Assembly: GCA_043381765.1 (NCBI GenBank)
Contig: JBHJMP010000381.1
Location: 1-41,888, forward strand
From: Collodictyon triciliatum
Lineage: Eukaryota; CRuMs
DNA: 41,888 nt
Direction: 5' to 3'
Both the position numbers and the translations under genes were made by a program. Under the pieces are notes generated by a model. That model was not told where the DNA came from and did no database searches. It was given only the letters and a program-made list of their open reading frames with translations. The stretch's first letter is position 1; each line of letters opens with the position of its first letter. This document shows positions 1 to 10,900 of this stretch, one piece after another.

Positions 1-5
1 AAAAA

Positions 6-78
<73 letters not shown>

Positions 79-109
79 GAGAAAAAAAAAAGAGAGAAAA
101 AAAAAGAGA
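1..109. repeat. A-rich low-complexity tract with GA runs
   Basis: Almost pure A with scattered G that becomes regular AGAGAG toward the right. It lies beyond the last visible exon (203-391) of the minus-strand HECT ligase gene, so it is most likely intron sequence of that gene that reads T/C-rich in the sense direction. Confidence 0.9.
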
Positions 110-202
110 GAATTGTTGTTTATGATGCTTTTCTTTTCGAACTTTGCAACACAAACCTTTGAATCGAATAAAGGAAAAAAAAAAAAACTTTGCAACACAA
201 AC

Positions 203-1976
203 CTCACTATCCATATCCCGAACTACACGCCAGAACCACTGGATTTGCGGGCTTGTCACAGTATACCCTTGATATTCGGTATTTGCGTACCAATCGCCCA
301 CATCGATTTCTGGCATCCCACAGATAAGCAGTTCGAGCTCTTGGTCATTGAAAATAGAGATGACTTCGGCCGGGATGATATCGTAAAATCCCTGGATTCG
401 AGAAGCGATATTAGTGGCTGTTTGCAGGAGAGATTGCAAAGTGCAGAAAGGAAATATGTGTTATACCCCAACAAAAGCATTGATTTGCTCTTGAATCGCT
501 GTCTTCATGCGATGCATCGTGACAAGTTGGACATATTCAAGCTACATATCAAGTGAAAAGTTTTCTTTTAGAAATATATTTAAGGCATGACCTGTCTGGC
601 CTTCACACTAATCCTGTCGCTTAAGCCCAAGCTATAGGTATGAGTTACCTTGTTTGATTCCGTGACAGCAATATTTTTTCCGTTCTCTTTCAGTTCCACA
701 AGGACGGTTTCACCAAACTATCACAATAATATTTTTTTAAATAATAATAAAATAAAGATTGAAAGCAGTATAAAAACATCCGTGCAACATCATATAAAAG
801 TGTATTAAAAAACCTTGTCCATCTCTACTGAGAAAGTCAAATCCACCACGTTCGTAATGTCGTTTTCTAACAAATAAATATATGTATTTTTTTTTATAAG
901 TCACTTGTTCGACCACATTTTGAAAAGTAATTATGTAATCACACCAGCAGAATCCAAATTATCACAAAAATGATACAAAAAGTGCGACAGACCCAATATC
1001 CAACATATGCTTTTGTAGTACTCGGGGTCAACAGCTTCGATGTCGCGGTAGTCCAGTGGCAGGTTCAGCATGTGTTTGTAAAAAGACCTGGTAAAGTGGG
1101 CGTCCAAGTGCTGCCCATCAACAATTGCCATTCCGATGATTCGACCAATGAACTGATTGCAAATTATCACAAATCAGTTTCAACACATAAATAAGATACA
1201 ACTGGGGCAAGAGAAAGAATGCTTTGCTCTGGACACACCTTAAAGTATCGCAGATGGTCGTGGTCAGCACTGAATTGAGAATGTGGGTTCGGCTGGAAAG
1301 TGGAGGAGCCTGGTGCGATGGGGATAAACAAGGCATAGTTCGGATTGAACATCTCCTTCGCCAGAACTTGGTACCTTTGTATATTAATAGCAGTGAATAA
1401 AATGAAAAGAAACAAACAATTAATGTGATTTCAAATGCCCACAAAAAAATCCCAATAATATCAAAATCAGCAAACGAAGCCATTATTGAATAGAATGAAA
1501 TGAACAACAACCATTCGCGGAGCGGACCTCCAGCATCGATAGCCTCTTCACCCTCGAACGTAACTGTGTTTTTTTAACTCACCCAATCAGTATTCAAACA
1601 ACATTCAGCACAACAAGGCTGATTGATACCACCATGATGATGCATTATGTTAAAGCGATATGTTTTGGTGATGAAATAGTGTGTTTGCACTCACCTGAAA
1701 TCCGTCCTTTGAGTTCTTCTCCAGTTTTAGAGATGAGATGTCTGAACGAGTCCTCAAAAACATTGCTTCTCTTTACCCTCAACTGATATTTGAAGAGTAC
1801 ATTCAGAAAAGTCATGAAACATAAAACAGTGGACTTCTTTTTTAAAGTTGCGGATATCTGAAACTTCGACCCATCAAAACTTACTGTAATGGATGAGTAG
1901 GGTCGTGACTCAAGAATCCTGGTAATATGATTTCGGAAGTGGCATCTCTTGTTATCGAAAGTGAGGAGCTTTGGAT
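203..1976 (-). CDS. HUWE1: HECT domain exons of the HUWE1-like ligase (catalytic tail off-window)
   Basis: Exons by position: 1885-1976, 1695-1782, 1512-1563, 1239-1374, 993-1152, 814-866, 649-717, 467-541 and 203-391, all in phase. Hallmarks in order are LLTFDNKR, NVFEDSFRHL, GEELKGRIS, EGEEAIDAGGPLREW, MFNPNYALF, FTRSFYKHML, VVDLTFSVEM, GFYDIIPAEVISIFNDQELE and IQWFWRVVRDMD. These match the HECT N-lobe, including the E2-binding region, and the start of the C-lobe. The 203-391 exon ends at a GTTTGT donor. The next exon should carry the conserved catalytic Cys in the family's T-C-F-N context, but it lies to the left of position 1. About 305 residues of the domain are visible. The gene cannot be judged catalytically intact from this window alone. 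Confidence 0.97.
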
Positions 1977-4900
1977 CTGCACACAAGAATAGCATAGTTT
2001 AGCGAACGAATGTGAATTCAGAAGAACAAGAACGAAGTGTGCTAATGTTTAAGATATGTAGAGATAAACGTCATAAACAAAGCGTATGCTCATAAAAGTA
2101 AACCTTTCAAAAGAATGCTAAATGTTGTCTCCAGAAGCTCAGGCTCGTGACGGATGAGGTCGTTGAGCAGTTGGCGATGGTCATGGGTGAAAGTGGAAAA
2201 GAACGGATCGACACCTTTGATGCTACTTCTTGGTGCAAGAGAGTCTTGGGCGGTATCCGTCATCCTGATTTTAAAAGTATGATATATAGAATTAGCTCGA
2301 TTACGACAATAGTGGGATAGTACAGTGAATTTCGAATCTATGTTATCACCACAGATACTAAGCTAACCTTTCCGCATATTTTTATTCTAATGATGATAAT
2401 GATTAAAATTCCATAAATCATACATTATGTTTTCGACAGCTGTGATTCGCGGTGAATCCGGACGTGCGAGTGTCGGGTTTGGTAATCCGTTGGTTGGCGA
2501 ATGAGCGATAAAGAAGGCTTCGACAGTCGACAGCAAAAACATAAGGATGGAATTGGCTTGGGGAGGTATTGAGCCGTTGTCTACAAACACATTTGTTAAT
2601 GTTATGAATCAACAGGATTTGGATGACTTTGTTAGCAACATTACTTCATGTGTCAGAGAGTAACGTAAGAAAATATTTTTTTGATAGTTCTATGTGACTA
2701 CCTGTGGGCGTGGTAGCTGGAATATGCAGAGAGCCGATGGATGTCATAATATGGTGAAGCAGTCTCCATAAATCCTCAAGTGATTTTACCAGGTGGCTCC
2801 ACTTGCTAAGCTCGCTGGTGATAGGATTGAACGATGCAATTTGCTGCATATGTAAAGATTAGGTGTACTCTTGTCGGTGAAATGACCAATTAACGATTCC
2901 AAAAGGATGAACTGGCCAGCAACGTAATGCATACTTCGATACATCGAAAGAGCATAAAAGCAAGTGGGAATATAGCACATGTAAATAATTGTATTAAAAG
3001 TAGAATACAGGGACTAAATTTTCGAATATGAATCAATAAAGCAAACCCCATCATCAGATTCCTTCGGTACGAAAATTAAGTTTCTCACAGACTGGATGAC
3101 GCGAAGGAATGAAACTTGTTTGGATGATGCACCAAAGAGGGAAAGGGTTGGGTCTGACGAATTCATAAGAAAAATATAAACAAATAAAGATAATCATGTA
3201 TTCGCCATGATGATATATATATATATATATGTTGGACAGATAATTGATGCAATTGACGTTGGAATATCCATGCCATTTTCAAACCTTCAGACTGAATCTG
3301 CGAAGTGGGTGATTTGCTCTTCATCTCATCAACCACAATCATTAGACGGGATATAGTGTATATCACATCCTTGGATATTTCATGACAATAATTCACAAGC
3401 TCATCGAGCATAAGCGACCGATTTGAGCCATCGTTTGCAATATTTGAAAGGATTGACAGGACGCGGTTGAATGAGGACGATGCACAGTCCTTGTCAGCAA
3501 AAAGACTGATGAGAAGATGCATAAACTTTGGCGGTAGAACAAGCAGAATATCGTCAGGGGTTTTGTCCAGCAACGCTATATTCTCGGACTCTTTAAGCTC
3601 ACTGGCCTGTGCGGGTGTTGTTTCGTCTAGTTTAGCAACTCCTGTATCCTGGGCCGTTGTAGTCGCCTCGGGAGCTTGACTGCATGTCAATAAAATAAAA
3701 ACCACGTGAGATTAATGAGCGCTTAAAATTTGAAGAACAAATCTTAAGATAAAGAGACTAGAGTGTGAAACATTTCGTTTTGGCAATACAAGAATGTTGA
3801 AAAACCTTTCTGCGAGTGATGCTATAGGAGTTCCCGATGTTTGTTGAGGTTCGGTTGTTTGATGCTCGTTTAGCGGATTGTTCGAAGTTACAGCATTTGC
3901 GGCATTAGTTGGTGACTTTTTTGCTCTATAGTAGAGAACATTGGTAACTAGAATCTCGAGAAGTTGAACAAGTAGTTCTGTGTGGGCGACATTGTGAGCC
4001 AATATGGGATGTGCAAGAAGGCCAACTAAACGACCAAAGGACACACTCTCTTGCCTATTGCACAGTTGAAGATGAGAAAGGTGATTGATTAAAAAGATGT
4101 TTTTTTTTCTCGAAAGAGTCATTTTTTTGGAACACACTTACAAGGACATACGAATACATAGGAAATCGTATGAATTAAAAAAAAAAAAGAAGAGAAACTT
4201 CATATCATTATACAGCCAAGTATTTAAGATGGAATTGATGCCTACTTTGAAGATAAGATAGAGGTATCTGGTGCAATTATATCATCTGAAGGCAAGTATT
4301 CGTGTGGCAAGCGAAGCAAACAATAGGCAACAAATTCGTTGTTTTTGCACAGCGAAATCAACGTTTCCAACACTCTACGAACAATTAAGGACGAAGACCG
4401 TGACGCATCGCTGTTGAATCAGAGAAAAAATCACAAATTTAAATGCATGATGGAAAGAAAAAGAAAAAGAAAAAGAAAAAGAAAAAGAAAAAGAAAAAGA
4501 AAAAGAAAAAGAAAAAGAAAAAGAAAAAGAGAAGAAAAAGAGAAGAAAAAGAAAAAGATTAAGAATAAGGAAAAATTTATTCAATTCAGACAAACCTTGT
4601 GTGGGATGGAATCATCCTTGAAACACCGTCCGAGGAAGATTTTGCAATGTACCCGCGGACAATATCGACAATCTCTGATGCAGAGCAGACGGGATGCGCT
4701 GTACCACACATGGGTGTCAGCAAAAGAATCATAATCACCTTAACCAGCGTATCCCGAGACTTTGGGTATTGGGCCATGTAGCCCAGTAGGCGTTGAAGGA
4801 GGGCTTTGCTTAGTGGCTGCGGCAAGAACAGAACACGGAGGATGGACAGAATGGACTTTTCATCCAGAATCCCGATGAGGCGGTCGCTGGTGTCTGCTTC

Positions 4901-7900
4901 CTTCTGGGGTTGTGAGTCTGGCCCGATGCCTAACGGCGCGGCCGGCGAACTGGCGCTGGACCACGGGATGAACGGAGGAACTCCCCCCATCCGAGCAGAA
5001 TGCGAATGACTGTGCCCAAAGAGAAAGCCGTGGTTGTGGCTGTGGTTGTGGCTGTGGCCGTGATTGTGTCGGCCGAAGCCCACATGATGCTGGAACGTTC
5101 GGTGCCTGTGCGTCTGCTCGCGTAACATGGGCTGCATAGCGGGCCACAGAAGAGGGATTTCCGGGCCGCCGGCGTTGTCCTGAGTCCGCCCGAGCCCAGC
5201 AGAGAGCCGATTGGCCAGGTCAGAGCTGAGCGTCTGCCCGCCCGTGACAATGTTGAAGCGAGGTGGGCTGCGTGGGCCGGTCTCGGTCACAAGAGAAATG
5301 AGTCGCGCCAGGTCCACCGGGGGAGAAGCAGCATCCCGCTGGCGGCTGCTTTGGTCCTCGACGGCAGAAAGTTGCGGAGCAGGTGGTGGCTGCTGCATCA
5401 CGGGTGGCTCTTCGCCGACTGAGACGGTGAGTGCATCTGGGGAGAACACATCGCCGGGTACAATGCGCGGGAGGCTAAGAATCTCTGTGTTTTGTGCAGG
5501 CGCCGCCAGTCCGCTGTCGGTCAGGGCTGCAGACGATGCGACAGACGCCTCTGGTGGGACAGAAGTCGTAGCTGAATGCGACGTCGGAGGCAGTAGACTC
5601 GCGTGGTCACCAAGCAGGGCAGAGCTGACGACTTCATGCAGCCGCGGAAGTTGCGTTGTCTGCACGGGCTCGACGGAGGCTGAATCCGACGCTGCATGTG
5701 GCGGCTGTGTCGCTCGAAGTGCATCCATAAACGCCGGATCGAGCCCCAGACTCTCGTCGATGAGCGAGCCGCGCGGCCGCCTTCGCGGAGCAGGGCCTGC
5801 AGACGGGTTTGGCTGAGGAGGCAAAGGCAATGACGGCAGAGGTGGGCCGTCGGGTGTCGAGTTTGGGCCGGTTTGTGTCTGCGATTCGGTTGTGGATGGT
5901 TGGGCTGGTGGGAAGCTGAATGGATTGGCAATCAGCGACGTGTGGATGTCGTTCATGATGGCTTCGGCCATGTTTGCGCGTAGGGCCCTCATGCTGGTCA
6001 GCGACTGGCCTGTCTGTCTCCGTGTGAAGGTCGACGCGATGGACTGGATGGAATCCTGGATGGCCGGGTCAGCCGCAGCCGAGACTGGCTGCTGTGTGGA
6101 CATGGCCGGCCCGCTCTGCGCTTGTGCGGGTGGTTGGTCTGCAGGGAAGGCAGAGGACAGCTGCATGATGGCGGGGATAAGGCTGTCCAGCGCTTGGCGT
6201 TGCGAGGCGGCCGAGCTTTGCTGTCGGTAGAGAAAGCCGGAGCGGCTCGGCAGGACGGCTGATGGGCCTCTGCGCTGCGCAGAGATTTCAGGCAGGGACG
6301 CAGGCTGCGACGAGGCGATGCTGCCGATGAGACCAAAGAGTGCATTGCTGCTATTGCGAGGCTGGATACTCGTGGTCGGCAGCAAAGGTTCGGCAGGAGT
6401 CGAAGCTGGTTCGCTGGATGGGCCGCGCTCGTCTGTGGAGGGCTGCATGGAGTTTGCAGCAGTGGACGGAGTTGCTTGGCCCTCTGGTGCGTTCGGTGCG
6501 GTTGCAGATGGCGCGCTTGTTGGAGGCCGCTGTCCCCGCAGTCCGCTGAGAATTTCCTGGCCCATCGATGTGGCACGCTCCTGGAATGCACGGTGGTCGT
6601 TGTTGGTTTGAGCGAAGTGTGAGTCGGGATGGAGACCGTCGGGTGAGTAATGCAATAATTCAAGGATTCGTGCGGTGGTGGGTATGAATGATATATTGAC
6701 TATTTTAGTCGAAAAAAAAGAGAAGAACAAAGAACAAAGAACAAAGAACAAAGAACAAAGAACAAAGAACAAAGAACAAAGAACAAAGGACAAAGGACAA
6801 AGGACAAAGGACAAAGGACAAAGGACAAAGGACAAAGGACAAAGGACAAAGGACAAAGGACAAAGGACAAAGGACAAAGGACAAAGAAAAAAAAAGGAGG
6901 GAGATATAATATATAATTATAAATGAAACTCTTACAACAACTGGCATCTGAGGGCGACTGTTTGCATCAGACCAAAAGAACGAGCGATTGCGGACTGAGC
7001 CGTGCAAGCGGGAGCCCAAAGTGTGCGGAAATCCTGGGACCATCTCTGTGCTGATGCGATACGACTCGAGACGCTCATTCTCGAGCTCGGCTGTGCCTTG
7101 CTGGAGGCCAAAGATGTGTGCATGACCGTCATGAAGCATGTGTCCGGTGTTTAGAAACGGATACTGCGCGTGGCCGTCGCCAAGAAGGAGCGAGTGGTTT
7201 GTGTCTCTGAAAAAGATGTTCATGGCACCCATTGCATGCGGCGGGCGGAAGCGCGGCTCGTACTCTGCGTAGGGATTGTCTGCGCCGATGCCATATTCTG
7301 CCAGGCGGTACGGCCGGTCCAGTCCCATAGGGTAGCGCAGCGACAGAGGGTCGAGCTCCTCTCGGTCGGCGTCGATGTCCAGCGCATATCCATCAAAGAC
7401 GGCGTTTCCGGTCTCCTCTGCCTCGTCGTACTCGTGCTCGTCATCCTCTTCGTCTTCGTCGTCCTCGTCGACTTCTTCGTTGTCTTCCTCGTCGTTTTGC
7501 AGTGCAGCTGTGTTCCCAATGAGCTCGCCGTCATCATCCACAATGTCCTCTCCATTTTCTCCGTCTTCCTCGTCGATGTCTGTGAGGACTCGTCCGTCGG
7601 CCCCGTTTCGTCCTCCACCGTTGCCGCCGCCGTTTGCGCGTTCGATATCCGCTGCGTCGATGAGTGACGTGTTGGGCCCGTCCATCTCGGAAAAGTGTGT
7701 CACAGACTCATCCAACTCGCTCGGGTCCACAATCGGCATCGTGTCCATACCATCAGCGTGTTCTTCGTCGTCGCTGATGCTGTTCAAACTGTCATCATCG
7801 CTATCGTCATCATCGTCATCATCATCGTCTTCGTCGTCGTCATCATCATCCTCACCATCATCGTCTTCGTCATCACTATTGTCATCATCATCATTATCAT

Positions 7901-10900
7901 CGCCCCCATCGTCTTCATTTTCATCATCATCCTGGCCCAATTCTCCTGCTCCTGCTCCTGCCTCGGTGTCGTCTACATTTCCGTCTGCATCATCACCGCT
8001 GTCGTCTTCGTCGTCAAAATCGTCCAGGTTTGAGGGAAGGTCAACCTCTTCCAACCCGGAAAATCCTCCGTTGATGATTTCCTCCAGATCACTTTCACTA
8101 AATTCCTCGCCATCACCGATCTCGCCATCATGCATGCCTTCGTTCTTGTCGCCATCATCTTCATCGCCATCGTCGTTATCTTCGTCTTCATCATCATCTA
8201 CACCATCTCCATCTTCGTCATCGTCATCATCCTCAAAGTCCTCAAAGTCGCTTTCGGAGAAGATGTCGACACCTTCTGGTATTTCGGTGACGTCAAACAT
8301 TATGGCAGGCATATCTCCAGCGAATAGCAGGGAGTTATCGACAGGATTTCTTGTCATAGCAATGGCAGCAGCGTGTTCGGCATCCCCACTCACGCTTTGA
8401 GCATCGGCTGTTGGCTGGATGCGTTCTGCAGAGGTGCTTTCCTGGACTGATTGAGTCGACAATGCTGCATTCTCCGGGGCCGAATCCTGGGCAGTGTCAA
8501 TCAGCTGTTGCAGGCGCTGTGTATTTGCCACTTGTTGTAAGATTTCGGTCAGGTACTCCGTGGCCAGTGGAGGCACACCAATCTCCGAAGTGACGGTCAA
8601 TGTGAAGCTGTTTCCTCCCATTTCTCCTTGCAAAACAGTGCGGTTTTCGAGAGGAGCCCCGTTTATATCCCCACCTAAAGTATCCATCAGGGAAGACGAG
8701 TGCGCTTCATTCGAGTTCAGGTCAGTTTGGCGCTGCATGTCAGACATGTATGCTGCGTTGATTGCGTCCGTGGCCGAAAGTGCATTCATTTCGTCGGCCG
8801 CAGCCGCTTCCTGGATTTGCATCTCGTTTGCAGTAGTTTGGCTCGCACTCGCCACAGACTCTAGAGTGCCTTGCTGCTCATTGGCACGTATATTTGAGGC
8901 ATCACCAGACAGGCCTTTGGCTTCGGAAGCTGGCAGAGATTTGCTTTCCTTCACCAGTTTTAGTTGGTCAATGGGAATTGTGGTAGCTTGCTTCGTCAGA
9001 AACTCGATGGGCCGCAAAATAGAGACAGTTGCCTGATGTTTTTTTTTTGGATGAGTAAATTTTGTTAATTTTTCATATTATTATCCCATGAGAACAGGAG
9101 CAAAAAATAAGAATAAAAATAAGAATAAAAATAAGAATAAAAATAAGAATAAAAATAAGAATAAAAATAAGAATAAAAATAAGAATAAAAATAAGAATAA
9201 AAATAAGAATAAAAATAAGAATAAAAATAAGAATAAAAATAAGAATAAAAACAAGAATAAAAACAAGAATAAAAACAAGAATAAAAACAAGAATAAAAAC
9301 AAGAATAAAAACAAGAATAAAAACAAGAATAAAAACAAGAATAAAAACAAGAATAAGAAAATATAAGAAAAAATAAATGAATTCGTGAGGTGAATAGATT
9401 CGTGTAGATATTGAATAGATTTCATTCAAGAGGGACAAACCTCTCCAGCGTCCTCGTCATCCAAATCAAATTCAGAGAGAGCCTCGGACAATGCAGCAAT
9501 CATATTGTTTTGTAACATTACAATCACCATTTGGCTGGAAGGCGACAATCGACTAATCATCGAGTATATCCAATCTGACAGAGACTGCACAAGAAGATTC
9601 TTTTGCCTGCAAGCAGTGTACACAAGATGATGTCAGCTTAAAAGCGTTAGGGACGTAAATATATACATATATTACAAAATCAACAGAAGAGGCACCTTAG
9701 AATGCTTTGAAATATGAAAAAGGACTGGTGTGGAATGAAATCCATCAATTTACCTTTTGGGTTTAGAAGTATCTTGAAAGAAATTAAGAGCTTCAGCCAC
9801 AACCCTTGTGCGAGGGAGATCCCCGCATCTATTCATGTCAATTTACTTTATAAGAAAAAGAAAAAAAAGGTTGCCGTATATGTAAAAGATCAGATTGAGA
9901 AAGTGAAGTGAAGAAAGAAAAAGCGTTGATAAGATTTGAAATATATGGCTTGCACACAATTTAAAACATCAAACTATGACCCATAAAAATGGTCGATAGG
10001 TACCTGGAGCAAAGGGCAGTGAGCAACACAGACATAGAATGAGCCGAGTTCCATTCTGTTTGTGGATAGGCCAGATTTCGGTCTCGGTTAAGTGTGTCGG
10101 GATACGGCATGTACTTCTCCATTAATTGATGCAAAGTGTTGATAGCTTGATTGCTTTCTGAGGAAAATTTCCTACAGATGTAAGCAAAATAAAGGGGTAT
10201 TAGATTTAGCCACAGGATTCAAAAGCTGCCAAATGGCTTCTCAACCAATATGTGCACTTATGTATATGTATTCAACATACTTTGGGACATGTGGCTTGAA
10301 TATAACCGGGCAGACAACAGCTGGGTAAGACATTACAAACTCAGCCAAAGCCCTAATGAGAAGAGGAGGGTCCACAATAAACGTTGCCGGTTTCTGAATG
10401 CTATTTGCTTCTGACAGAGCCAATGCATCTGACGATGTCGGAGTTGATGCGACAGTAGACAAGGCCAGTGTGCCGACTTGTGATGACAAGCCCCCCAGAG
10501 TGTTGTGAGGTATTGTTGGGGTTAGAGAGGCTGCGCTTGTTACTGGGGACGCTGCAATCTTGTTCACTTCAGTTGAAGGAGGCTGCTTGCGATATGGCAA
10601 CACAGCTGCAGGGGGTTTTGAAGAGGCGCTCGGATGTGCCCAACGATTGTGGTTCTGTAGATATCTGCGGTTTTTGATAAAAGAAGGGTTATTTGTATTC
10701 ATACGCCAGTCCAATTATTCTTTTCTTTTCGCGTTACCTGTACAACAATGGTATCTAAAATTACTTAATTACACAAAGAAGAGATAAAGTGTGGTGGTCT
10801 GGTTGATGGCAACATTCTTACTTTGATCGGCTTTCATCGTCCGAGTGAAGCAAAAACCCGACAATCAGTGTTATAACGGCGTGTGGGCTATGCAAGATTC

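Noticed and set aside
2860-2960. Extra ligase exon candidate with MYRSMHYVAGQF
   Set aside because: Exons 3047-3153 and 2702-2843 join directly in phase and match the family without it.
5211-6611. Several plus-strand frames of 70-200 codons
   Set aside because: Shadows of the GC-rich ligase exon 4596-6699; no family content and no start/splice context.
6725-6885. Possible CRISPR-like or other spaced repeat
   Set aside because: Units are contiguous 7-mers without spacers, inside an intron of a eukaryotic gene.
7375-8400. 341-codon plus-strand Ser-rich frame
   Set aside because: Complement of GAT/GAC-rich codons of the acidic exon, which has strong family homology on the minus strand.
9073-9438. 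Long Phe/Leu/Ile and Asn/Lys open frames
   Set aside because: They are read-through of the 12-mer array in an intron; no stop codons arise because of the unit sequence.
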